Shown here: piece after piece, positions 54,927 to 64,000 of the stretch
Numbering within the stretch: the first letter of the stretch is position 1
Layout of the letters: each line of letters starts with the position of its first letter
Assembly (NCBI GenBank): GCA_022410635.1
Contig: JAJVDF010000169.1
Location: 910,486-974,485 of the forward strand
Length of the DNA: 64,000 nucleotides
From: Tretioscincus oriximinensis
Taxonomy: Eukaryota; Chordata; Lepidosauria; Squamata; Gymnophthalmidae
Direction of reading: 5' to 3'
Notes under the pieces: generated by a model
What the model was told of the DNA's origin: nothing
What the model saw: only the letters and a program-made list of their open reading frames with translations
Database searches by the model: none
Program-made: the position numbers and the translations under genes

Positions 54927-55141
54927 TACAAGGGTGCTTCAAAAAATGTATACACACTGTGAACTTCCATAGAAAATTTATTTACTGTTCTACTGTTCTA
55001 CAAAGTTAAATTTCAGGAAATTAGAAAGCTTAAAGTCCAATGTAAATAAAACGTAAATAACAAATGAGTACGAGTCACCACTGATTCTGTACATCGTATG
55101 GAAGTTCAGAGTGTGTATACATTTTTTTGAAGCACTCTGTA
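54927..55141. mobile_element. MITE with ~42-bp inverted repeats and TA flanks
   Basis: CAAGGGTGCTTCAAAAAATG...GAACTTCCATA (54929-54974) and TATGGAAGTTCAGAGTG...TTGAAGCACTCTG (ending 55139) are inverted repeats over about 45 bp with few mismatches. TA on both sides (54927-54928, 55140-55141) suggests the Tc1/mariner superfamily. 211 bp. Confidence 0.85.
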
Positions 55142-55284
55142 TATAAAATGAAATTAGAAATACCTTGAGGAGAAAAACTGCCTCTTTAGCCAAAATCATG
55201 TGTAGAGATGCTTGTTCATTACCTATCAGAATATAAAGCCTTGTTCTAAACAGTGTAGAGCCCACAGTTGCCTTTCACCATCCC

Positions 55285-55612
55285 TGGCAGGCACAGATAG
55301 CTCAGTCGCTTAGGAATTCGTCTCTCGTCTGGGAGATGGGGTTTCGAAGCCCTGTGTGGGACGTGGGGAGGGGTGAGCACCTTCCACTAGCCTGTAGCTC
55401 TAGCCAACCCAGCTATTCGAAAGCATGAATTGCAAGAAATTGCAGCTGACTGCAAGTAGATACATGGGAACCACCATAGCCTGGAGGGGAAGATAGAATG
55501 TCAGCCTTCGGGCAAAATATATCCTTGTAAACCGCTTTGAGTCCCTTTGAAAGGTGAGAAAAGTGGGGTATAAGAACCAAGTTCTTCTTCTTCTTCCTCG
55601 TCTTCTTCTACC
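55285..55612 (+). mobile_element. SINE family A, sense, full length
   Basis: GGCACAGATAGCTCAGTCGCTTAGG is A-box-like and GGGGTTTCGAAGCCC is B-box-like (TTCGAAGCC), so the head derives from a tRNA. The body and 3' end follow (GCTTTGAGTCCCTTTGAAAGGTGAG, GGGGTATAAGAACC), with a CTTCTTCTTCTTCCTCGTC tail. The best sense-strand reference for this family here. Confidence 0.9.
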
Positions 55613-56286
55613 AGACAGCAGAAAAAAATCACAGATAAATGTGGGTCGTTGCCAATCATCTTGCTCCTATAATACCAGAGTAACTATCGNCAGGTGTCCT
55701 GATGGTGCAAAATTTTGAGAGATGAAATAGCAGTGATCCCTGCTCTTAAAGCAATGGGTACTGTTTGCCCTATTTCAGCCCTGAAGGCTATTTTCTACAA
55801 AATGGATCCCAGTAGCAAGCACCACACAGGTAATCCTACCTCAGGGAAACTGAGTTGGAAGCTGCTTTCGCTACAATAGAGATACTATAGAATTTCACCT
55901 ATCTATTCCAGGGCTATATTAGGATTGCCATGGACATGCACAGAAATCCCAGTATAGCTTTGGGATGTTTCCAGATTTTAGGTGGCATTCTGGATGTAGT
56001 CACAATGTGATGGTGCCTGGATGTAAGCCTTCTTATAGTTCTGTATTCTTTTAATATTTGAAGTGATGGTACTCCACTTGGAGTCACATGGAAAGGTGAG
56101 GCTAGATAGAGATTGGTGCTTTATCTTCAATTGCATGGACTTCTGCAAGGAAAAGCTAAGATTACCTTGTTCCACTCATGAATGCCAGATTACAAAGTGC
56201 AGCTACAACTGGAAATCAAATTATATACCTGAAGGAAAAAATGACAAACCACTTCCATACAGGTGTATTTCAAAGAAATAGCTGCA
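55613..56286. other. Unique sequence
   Basis: No supported feature. Confidence 0.4.
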
Positions 56287-56673
56287 TTAGGCTGCATCCA
56301 CAAGAGGGGCTAAAAAGCGGGCTTGCCTGCTCACGCTGTCGATTGGTTGTCTGCATGCATTGCACGGCAGCAGCCATAGGTGGGTAAGAAGAAGGAAGCT
56401 CCAGCCCCTGAGTGGCTGAGTGCAGCCTTCCCTCTGCCTGGCCTGCTTTGCAGGGCTCGCCGTTGTTTGGTGGAGGCCTAGCAGGCCACACTCAAAAGCA
56501 AAGCAGGTTTTTGGCGATCAGTACCATGAGAGCTGAAAATATCAGCTCTCATTTAACCCGCAGCACAGCAGCTTTGTAGCAACTACATTGCTCAAACCCG
56601 CCATTATATCTACAGGAGCCACCAGGAAGGTGCTCCTATGCAGACATCATTACAGCGTGTGGATGCAGCATTA
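56287..56673. mobile_element. Harbinger-like MITE with TTA target duplication
   Basis: GGCTGCATCCACAAG at 56290 and CGTGTGGATGCAGCA ending 56670 are inverted repeats, with TTA on both sides (56287-56289, 56671-56673). TTA-type 3-bp duplications fit the PIF/Harbinger superfamily. The interior is GC-rich and non-coding. Confidence 0.65.
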
Positions 56674-56689
56674 GTCTGGGCCCAGCAAG

Positions 56690-56745
56690 GAAGGCTTATA
56701 GCACTTCAGAAACTAACATGAAAAAGTAGGCAGCATGTGCTTTTA
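56690..56745 (-). mobile_element. PLE terminal fragment, antisense
   Basis: AAGGCTTATAGCACTTCAGAAACTAACATGAAAAAG resembles the reverse of the PLE end TTAGTTTCTAAAGTGCTATAAG. Weak but consistent with the pieces at 45210 and 57340. Confidence 0.4.
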
Positions 56746-56748
56746 TAC

Positions 56749-57185
56749 TAGGCTGACCAGATGCCTCCCTTTTTTTGGGGGGAGCCCACTTTGGGGGGGT
56801 GTACCCCACCCTCCCGGGGGGGGCGCCATTTCCCCAGTTTTTGCTGAGGAATTTTTTTTTAAAAAAATGTTTTTGAATTATTTTTTTGGGGGGGAAAAAT
56901 CACTGCAGCACCACTAGGGGGTTCTGGCAACTGGGGTGAGCTCCTGAAGGCACCTTCCCCTTTGTAAAAAAATTTAAAATTCTGATGTACTCCAAAAGTT
57001 CTCAGTTTAAAAATTCTCACACACTTAAAAAAATTCTCACATGCTTCACCGATTTCTCGGGTGGGAATTTTGGAAGGGAATGCATGTTGGTGGGTAATTT
57101 GCATATTTATGAATTTTTATGAATATGCAAATTAGCATGAATATTAATTACCCTGGTTTGGGTGTCAGAAAATCTGATCAGTCTA
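56749..57185. mobile_element. GGCTGACCAG-ended DNA transposon, likely hAT
   Basis: TAGGCTGACCAGATGCCTCC at the left and AAATCTGATCAGTCTA at the right. The flanking octamers TTTTATAC (56741-56748) and TATTATAC (57186-57193) differ at one base, so an aged 8-bp hAT target duplication is likely. It includes two ATGCAAAT-type octamers near the right end (57123, 57142 region). Confidence 0.75.
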
Positions 57186-57334
57186 TATTATACACAAGTC
57201 TATTTCTTCTGATACTACACTTCTATACTGTTGCCAAAAAAGATGCACTGATTTATTTGTTTCAGAAATAGGCACTAGATTATCTTGCTTCAGTTAACCT
57301 AGTGAGGGGATCTCATAGCATCACAGAAATGAGC

Positions 57335-57400
57335 ACGAATACTGTGTACCTTTTTCTTGTTAGTCTCTAAGGTGCTATGAAACCTCCTTGCCTGATTCAT
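57335..57400 (+). mobile_element. PLE terminal fragment, sense
   Basis: CTTGTTAGTCTCTAAGGTGCTATGAAACCTCC is the familiar vertebrate PLE 3' terminal sequence. Confidence 0.55.
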
Positions 57401-58414
57401 CCCATGAAATAATAAAAAAAAAAACCTGACTTTATATTTTTCCTTGGTGTTATTATTTACAATCATATGTGTGACTGGGAAAATAACATGAACAGCCAAA
57501 TACCGTTAATGATTAACAAAGATGGAAACTGAAACAGGAAGCGTCTTGAAAGAGGACAAGTTGAACAACAACAAAGGCAAGTAATAATATGAAATTAAGA
57601 AACAAAACAACCAGCCTTTCGTTATTCAGATCTGTGTATAAGTCGTGCGCTTTTCCTTTGCCTTTGGGATTCCATGAAAAACCAAGAATCCTATATTCTN
57701 CAAATCCCTCACATTCCTGTGGTTCAAAAAATGAACTGATTCGGTACCTGGATAAACACAAAATAATTTCAAAAGGGATCATAACCCACTAAAAAATTAA
57801 AGCAGAACCCATACGAACAAAACAAAGGCTACAATAGAAACATTCGTGTTGGAGTACCAATAAAATCCACGTTTAATTTCCTTTTTCAAAATGGTTTATC
57901 ACGAATGAAATACATCTACAAGGAATGCTGCAGCTAAAGGTTATAACTTTTATTGGCTAATAGTCAAAATACATCGCTGTGGTTACGCAAAAATAAAAAG
58001 ATCTAAACAAAAGTAGTACCAAAAATGAGATTACGACAGTGTGTTTTAATGTTTGTAGAGCAATGGGGTGGGGCTACCCGTTGAGTTTATTCTTCTCAAA
58101 TATATTAAGCATTTTGTTTTGTGTGCCACAGAATCCTAACATTTTCTGAGTCACTGTGTATGTTTAGGGTGTCTGGTATGAGACTGACAGATTTTAAAGT
58201 TATCACATTGCAATAGCAAGAAAGCATTTGTGAGTTTGGTTCTCCTAGGCAGCAGGCAGCTAGGCATGCTAAGGTCCACTGTGCACAACATTATGCCTCG
58301 ACATACTTCTCTGACACGTGGGGTTTACCACCAGCATGTTGCTTCACCACAATTCATGTCGATAAAAATGGTTTCTTCCAAGCCTTGATGATGATTCATG
58401 ATGGTGAATACCGC
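57401..58414. other. Unique sequence
   Basis: No supported gene or repeat end. Confidence 0.35.
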
Positions 58415-58998
58415 TCTGGTAACTTCCAGGTTGGACTACTGTAATGGTTGAACTACTGAAAATGGTTCAGAAGCTGCAGCTGGTGCAAAACGCATCAGCT
58501 AAACTGCTGGTCGGAATGGCTGGCCAGGCACATATTACATCAGAATTGAAAGAACTGCCCTGGCTGCCAATTTGCTACCAAACCCAATTCAAAATATTAA
58601 CTCTAGCTTATAAAGTCTTACATAACTTGGCCCCAAATATCTGAAGAAACACCTTCTCCCATTTCAACTTGCCTGTGCCTTAAGATATGTAGGGGAGGGC
58701 CTCTTGACTGTACCACCTCCCTCAGTGTCAAAGAGGGCGGGAGCTCGGAATAGGGTCTTCTCTGTGGTAGCCCCCAAACTACGGAATAGCCCTCCCCTTT
58801 GAGATGCGTCTTAACACCATCTCTGTGAAGCTTCAGAAAATGCTTAAAGATACACCTCTCTAGCCTAGCCTTTAGCTGAAAATATTGCTCTCCCTTCCCT
58901 ACTTTTAGATGTGGATGTTTTAATATCTTGACTGGGTTTTTATTATAAACCATCTTGAAACCTTTGGGTATAGGATGGTATAGAAATGTAAATAAATA
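58415..58998 (+). mobile_element. L2-type LINE 3' region
   Basis: GGTAACTTCCAGGTTGGACTACTGTAATG, then a frame (58444-58644) with LQLVQNASAKLL and ITSELKELPWLPI. Next come GGGTCTTCTCTGTGGTAGCCCC and AAATGCTTAAAGATACACCTCTC, and the 3' end AACCATCTTGAAACCTTTGGGTATAGGATGG with AAATAAATAG tail. Collinear with 25500-26158. Confidence 0.88.
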
Positions 58999-59391
58999 GA
59001 TAAAATAAAGCATGGCGGACATTTTGTTGGCACTTGTACAACACTGTTTGTCTCTTGGTATCACCACAAACATTATGCCTGTTCTTGTACTGATGACATT
59101 TTGGGTTGAGCGACACNAGCGATGACGCCATTGTCTGATAAGTTTGCAACTCGGTGGAACCAAGCTCACGAATGCTTCCTTGCTATCGCATTGCGTTGTT
59201 AACAAACATACGGCTTGTTGAAATGTGATAATAAATGAAAACTGTTAGTCTCACATCAGACACGAGTCTCATAGCTCATGGCCATCATCTTGGGTTTACG
59301 CAGGCCAAACCTAGAGGCAAATAGGAATTATTCCCATTGTATCTGGTTCTGTTTGAATTTCCAACATGCAATGCGTTAAATCAAGGCAGTC
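58999..59391. other. Unique sequence
   Basis: No supported feature. Confidence 0.35.
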
Positions 59392-59640
59392 TCACTGTTT
59401 GGTGTATTGGTTAGAGTGTCAGACTCCTATCTGGAAGTCTGCCAAGTTGATTCTGCAGTCCTCCATGAAGCCAACTGGGTGACCTTAGGGTAGACACAGG
59501 GGTCTTTTTTAGTTCTCTCAGCCCCACCTACTTCACAAGATGTCTGTTATGAAGAATAAAGGTTATTTAAGCTGCTTTGGTTTCCTTAGGGTTGAGAATA
59601 AAAGAGTATAAAAAAACCAACTCTTATTTTTTTCTTCCAT
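59392..59640 (+). mobile_element. SINE family B, sense
   Basis: GTTTGGTGTATTGGTTAGAGTGTCAGACTCCTATCTGGAAGTCTGCC, TCCTCCATGAAGCCAACTGGGTGACC, CAGCCCCACCTACTTCACAAGATGTCTG and the TTATTTTTTTCTTCC tail. Confidence 0.9.
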
Positions 59641-61480
59641 GGAGCACAGCACTAGTCNCCACATCTGGGCAGCCCCAACAGCCAATCAGAAGGTGCCTAC
59701 TGATGGGTGGGCTGTACCTTCACTAGCTGCCATATTTGGGGGCAGCCTTCAAAACTTTCAGAGAGGCAGAGGAAACCTGCAGAAGAACCACTCCAATTTG
59801 AAATCAATGCTGCCACTGTCAGGCATGGATGGGGCAAAAAAGAACCTGAATCCATCATCATCATACCAAAATACCTTAGCAGCTGCAGGATTTGTGCTTG
59901 TTCTCACCTTATCCATGCCAGTGGAGATGATATCCTCTTTCTCTTAGCTTATGGGACCCTGAAGCCAAAGTTTTTCATTCTAGTTCTTTCTCGTGCTGTC
60001 AGTTGTCATATCNTGCAGCAGCATCATTCTGGCATGGGTAGAAGCAGGCTTCTTTCTCCTTCCTTTCTAGCCTGCTTCACAAAATGGCTGTGCTGGAAAG
60101 CGCCATTACGTTCATAAAGTAAGCTGCTCACTTGGTCAGTGCTGAATCACTGGACAGAGGTAACCTGGAGATTCAAACAGCTCCTAAGGAAAAGGGAATA
60201 CACCTGCTAAAGAGCTGCTATATGCAGGAATGTGGCAACAAATCACCACTCTTAAAGGGCCACAACATGCTACTGGGTTTTATATAGTAACCCTATATTT
60301 TACAGTCTTCTGAGATTAACAGGAAGGAAAACCAGAAAAACAGGGTTTGGTCAGGTTTTTCCGGCTTTCAATCCTGTTCCTGAGTGACCATATCCTGCAT
60401 GCTTTTATCCTTGTTTTAATGTTTTCTTCTATAAACCACTCTGAGTTTCCTTTAAGAATGAAAAGCTTAATATCAGTGTCTTAAAGAATTGCTAGTTTTC
60501 ACAGGCTCAAAATTTTTTAATGCACCTCATTCGTGTCTTATACAATACATTCCTTGTTTTCTCATTCTGTCAACTCCTGACAAGTGAGATTTTCTGATTA
60601 CATGTGACAGACTCACCCACCAACCATTTTGTTTGCTGGCTATCAAGAGGAAGTTGTCCCTCCTCTGAAATATTATGGGACAGTTTGCTACCAACATCCC
60701 TGTGGCTCTTGCCCCCACAGTTTCTCGCAAGAGCTATCCACACAATACAACCTTTGCATCTTAACTCTATATAAAGATTCAACAACTGGTTTTTCTGTTA
60801 AACCAATAATCCAGACAATCAGCTTTAAAACCTGAAAACTTTTGCTTTGTATAACAACCTGGTGAATTAAAGGCAACAGAAATTCAGTTTGCAAGTGGAT
60901 TAGTAATCCCATCTCCATACAGCTGCAGAATATAAAAAATGAAATGACTGTAACTCCTTTAAAAAAAAATAAAGCACATTACATGGCCTGCAATTTGGCA
61001 AGTAAGTACTTCTCTGGGCTGGCAACTGCTAAGCCCCAAATCTACTAGTTCCTTCCTTTTGCTCTGTGTTTGTGAGCATTGATACGGGGATTATGGTCTA
61101 ACTATCCCCATATCATTGAGAACGTCCTGCTCATCTGTGTGCATGATTTTTGGGGGACTTTCTACTTAAAGGATTCCATTTCTTCCCTCAGTTTCAAGNG
61201 GCTGGATTGGGCAGAGAAGCACTACAGTTTGTTGTTTGATGTCTCTCTTTCCTACCAACAAGAACTGCTGATAATAAATTTTTAAAAAGCAGAAGTTCAT
61301 GCCCTTAGTCGTGCTGGTTGACATGCCAGGATGGTGTAGGACAAAGTTAGGCAATACAGAATTAGTAAGTTTATTTTCAAGACGGAAAAGAGGATTTTAA
61401 AAAGCTTCATTAGCATTTTTGGGGTTTCTGAACACATTTCGGAGGCCACGTGATGAAGTACAATCTTTCAAAAAAAAAGG
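59641..61480. other. Unique sequence
   Basis: No gene recognised. The frames at 59639-60117 and 60527-60918 show no domain and lie in AT-rich DNA without splice context. Confidence 0.4.
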
Positions 61481-61940
61481 GGAGGGCACAAGAATAATCA
61501 AGGTTTGGAACATGTCCATAAGGATATCAAACTGCAATGTTTAGGTCTTTTCAGCCTTGAGAGATGGCAGTTACGAGGTGATCTAATGAAAGAAAAAACT
61601 ATGTGCTCTATCACACAACACTAGGACTAGAGGACACTCCTTGAAGCGGATAGGCAGAAGAGTGAGGACAGGCAAGGAGATGGGTTTTTTCACCCAGAGG
61701 GTCACTGGTCTATGGTCACTTTCCAGAAGAGGTGGTGGTAGCTGCAAGATAGAATTAAATAAATTCATAGAGGATAGATGCATGCAGGGCTATTCAGATG
61801 GGAAAACAGGCAGTATTCCTGAAGTATCATTTGCAGGATGTCNAGAACAGGTGAGTGTTTTGCTTCTTGGGGCACCGTGTGAGACAAAACGATGGACTAG
61901 GGGGCCACTCAGCAGTGCTTTTCTTATGTTCTTATTTGTT
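61481..61940 (+). mobile_element. CR1-type LINE 3' region, sense
   Basis: CAATGTTTAGGTCTTTTCAGCCTTGAGAGATGGCAG, GAGGACACTCCTTGAAGCGGATAGGCAGAAGAGTGAGGACAGG, TTTTTTCACCCAGAGGGTCACTGG and the end TTTTCTTATGTTCTTATTTG. Confidence 0.9.
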
Positions 61941-62700
61941 GTTCCTCCCAGGCTGTGAGTGGGAAGCTGAGAATATTCATGGATGACTTAATAAGTCACT
62001 AAAACAATATGTCAAGCGTGACACTAGTAACCTGCATCACTGCGTAATATGTTGCTAGAAATCACTGTACGTGTAAAATCACATGAACTTAGCAAATGCT
62101 ACTTTTAGAAAACCGGAAGAGGAAAACCATGCAGACCCAGTTCTACCAGCACAAGTCAATGACANCTTGGCAATAAGATTCACTCATTTTACGGTTACCA
62201 CAAAAAGGTGGTCAGAAGTTAAAGAATATTAAAAAGGGTAAACGCATGCTATTCAACAGTGCAACAGATAGAAAAACAGGCATTGGACAGAATTCAAATC
62301 AGAAAAAGGTATTCAAAACCTATTTTTCTAGTTTTCAATGGACACTGTGTGCATCTTACAGANGGGTTCTCCAGCTACCTTCCTGTAAGCAGGAAAAATG
62401 TTTCCTGTGGGTAGTCCCACCCACAGGGCGCAGATTGGCTAAAGATGCTTCTTTCCTTCCAGGGCTCCAACTGCTGTTTCACTTTATTCGCATTTGGGCT
62501 GCTGCTGGTACTGCCAGCTTCAAAAAGATACTGGGCATCCAAGCGTTTTTAATAAGCACTTTTCATCAGGAAAAAACAACATAGAAAAGCAAACAGAAGT
62601 ACAACAGAGAACCATAAAACAGGAACAGAAATTCTGTCAGGAAATAAGAGAAACATGAAGTTGTCCATTTGTTATTGTTTACATCTGGAGGCCGTCTATA
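61941..62700. other. Unique sequence
   Basis: No supported feature; two Ns at 62165 and 62363. Confidence 0.4.
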
Positions 62701-62719
62701 ATAACTGCAGCATCTGGTG

Positions 62720-63080
62720 TGTAGGAAACTTTTCTACACTCCTTAAAGCTGCAAAATATCTACAAAATGTCTGCAAGTATCTGAAGNGCTGTCACAGGAC
62801 AGAGGGANCAGCATTATTCTCACTGGCACATGGAAGGATTAGAAACAATGGGATGAAAGTACAAGGAAGTCGATTTTTCTGACACTAAAACCAGTGAACA
62901 GGTTGCTACAGGAGAGGGTCAGTTCTCCGCTGGAATTCTTCAGGCAGGCTGGAGAACCACCCATCTGGGATGATTTAGTGAATCCTGCATTGAATAGGGG
63001 ATTGACCCTGATGACCCTTGAGGTCTCTTCCAATTCTTCTAAAATTGTCCATCTCTCTTGTGGCAACCCTAATGTATAGA
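62720..63080 (+). mobile_element. CR1 LINE (bird-type 3' end), sense
   Basis: GCAAGTATCTGAAGNGCTGTCACAGGACAGAGG, GCACATGGAAGGATTAGAAACAATGGGATGAAAGT, GTTGCTACAGGAGAGGGTCAGTTC and GAATCCTGCATTGAATAGGGG follow the C-terminal CR1 order seen in reverse at 37135-37500. Confidence 0.85.
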
Positions 63081-63351
63081 ATCAGTGGCATAATGANTGA
63101 AGACTCAATACAGTGCAGTACAAAGGAGATTCTCTCATCTATCAATTTTAGTCGACCAAAACCAGATTAGGATTACCAGAAAAAATAGGGTAAAGGTTCT
63201 GCATCTTTAATGGTATTTTTTTTTTAAAAAAAGATGCAATTTTTCAACAAGTGCATCTTTGCCAGCACTACCTGCCAAAATGTCCTGTTTTGACACGCCC
63301 ATTAAAGTTGCAGAACATCTAGTCTTTTTTTCTTTCTTTCTTTCTTTTCCC

Positions 63352-63704
63352 TATTATCGAATTCAGAGAAATAGCCCTGTTAGTCTAGTAGAAAGTNGAG
63401 CAAAGGAGCTAGCAGAACTTTGAGACTAACTTGAGAAAAATTGGTGGCATAAGCTTTCGTAGACACGTCTACTTCTTCAGATGCACAAGCTTTCGTAGAC
63501 ACGTCTACTTCTTCAGATGCACAAGCTTTCGTAGACACGTCTACTNGACACGTCTACTTCTTCAGATGCACAAGCTTTCGTAGACACGTCTACTTCTTCA
63601 GATGCACCTGAAGAAGTAGACGTCTCTACAAAAGCTTATGCCACCCACTTTTCTCAAGTTAGTCTCCAAGTGCTGCTAGCTCCTTTGCTGGTCATATTAT
63701 CGAA
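63352..63704. mobile_element. Palindromic PLE insertion with 36-bp hairpin units
   Basis: The 10-bp TSD TATTATCGAA is at 63352-63361 and 63695-63704. Inside, the left arm (CAAAGGAGCTAGCAGAAC...GGTGGCATAAG, 63400-63450) is the reverse complement of the right arm (CTTATGCCACCC...TGCTAGCTCCTTTG, 63635-63690). Both match the terminal sequence of the PLE at 46690-46763. Between the arms is a tandem array of 36-bp units. Confidence 0.88.
63451..63642 (-). repeat. Tandem array of hammerhead-core-like units
   Basis: On the minus strand each 36-bp unit contains CTGAAGAAGTAGACGTGTCT then ACGAAAGCTT, that is, CUGANGA, a GTAGA/TCTAC stem and GAAA. Units occupy 63451-63486, 63487-63522, 63523-63571 (13 bp longer, with an N at 63546) and 63572-63607. 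A fifth, opposite-strand copy is at 63608-63642. Confidence 0.75.
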
Positions 63705-64000
63705 AACAGGGCTGCACATTACGGAAGGAAGTTGGCACTTCTGTCCAAGCTGTGAAAACAAAAAAGTACCAGCCAATCCCCACCCATCCCCAAGATTAAA
63801 CACACGATGAAGAGTGTAAGCATTAGATTTTGAAAGCTTCCACGTTTAACCCCTGGGCAAAAGGAAGAGAAGAGCCCCCCAACCACCCTCAAAACCTTTC
63901 TTGCAGACATTCTCCTACTGAAACAAACTGTGCGAACCACACGGAGAAAATCATTTGCTCGCTGGGCTGAAGGAACTGGGTCTACGAATGCAACCGACGG
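63705..64000. other. Unique sequence
   Basis: The last ~300 bp show no repeat end. The minus-strand frame 63719-63940 has no recognisable domain. Confidence 0.35.

Noticed and set aside
55298..55352. tRNA gene
   Set aside because: A- and B-box-like sequences are present, but the region is the head of a dispersed SINE and does not form a complete cloverleaf with an acceptor stem.
63451..63607. CRISPR-like regular repeats
   Set aside because: Units are contiguous with no spacers, lie between PLE ends and belong to a eukaryotic retroelement.

Overview
The window looks like repeat-dense, AT-rich intergenic or intronic DNA from a squamate reptile, most likely a lizard. The basis is the repeat mix: CR1-type and L2-type LINEs, 5'-truncated L1, an R4-type LINE 3' end, a Bov-B tail, a Ty1/copia relic, Penelope-like elements (PLEs), two tRNA-derived SINE families with TTC-rich tails (one resembling Sauria/Squam SINEs), and many short hAT, Tigger-like and other inverted-repeat DNA elements. 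I found no complete host protein-coding gene, rRNA or genuine tRNA gene. The sequence also carries many isolated N positions, some of them at suspicious joins.

Layout. 1-1.54 kb: a SINE split by an L1 insertion with a target-site duplication (TSD). 2-5 kb: CR1 and SINE pieces. 6.9-7.25 kb: an unidentified GC-rich retroposon with a 12-bp TSD. 9.6-10.6 kb: a CR1 copy split by a hAT element that carries a long Z-DNA-prone tract. 11.17-11.86 kb: an inverted-repeat element with a GC-rich, possibly captured interior. 12.5-16.9 kb: SINEs, a MITE, CR1/L2 pieces and a tandem array that resembles LINE 3' ends. 17.4-19.1 kb: an L1 nested in a GGCTGACCAG-ended element. 19.4-20.1 kb: another inverted-repeat element with a GC-rich interior. 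20.4-21.5 kb: a CR1 copy split by a 798-bp hAT element that contains the first coding exon of a SHROOM-family gene. 22.7-24.8 kb: GAA/TTC and ATT satellites. 25-27.8 kb: hAT, L2, CR1 and SINE. 27.9-31.3 kb: a 1,700-bp tandem duplication ending inside a Tigger-like MITE with 42-bp CRE-containing repeats. 33.9-38.4 kb: Bov-B, CR1, SINE, R4 and L2. 39.7-43.4 kb: a decayed Ty1/copia element on the minus strand. 45.7-46.8 kb: a PLE 3' half with a GIY-YIG endonuclease and a hammerhead-like terminal hairpin. 46.8-52.9 kb: mostly unique sequence. 53-59.6 kb: MITEs, SINEs and L2. 61-63.7 kb: CR1 pieces and a small palindromic PLE insertion containing a tandem array of 36-bp hammerhead-core-like units.

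The most notable object is the hAT element at 20627-21424. It has 8-bp TSDs and hAT-type ends, sits inside a CR1 relic, and carries an intact 80-codon exon (strong start context, SHROOM PDZ N-terminus, consensus GT splice donor) together with adjoining intron-like GC-rich DNA. This is DNA-level capture of a host exon by a transposon, comparable to Pack-type elements. Nothing here shows that it is expressed.
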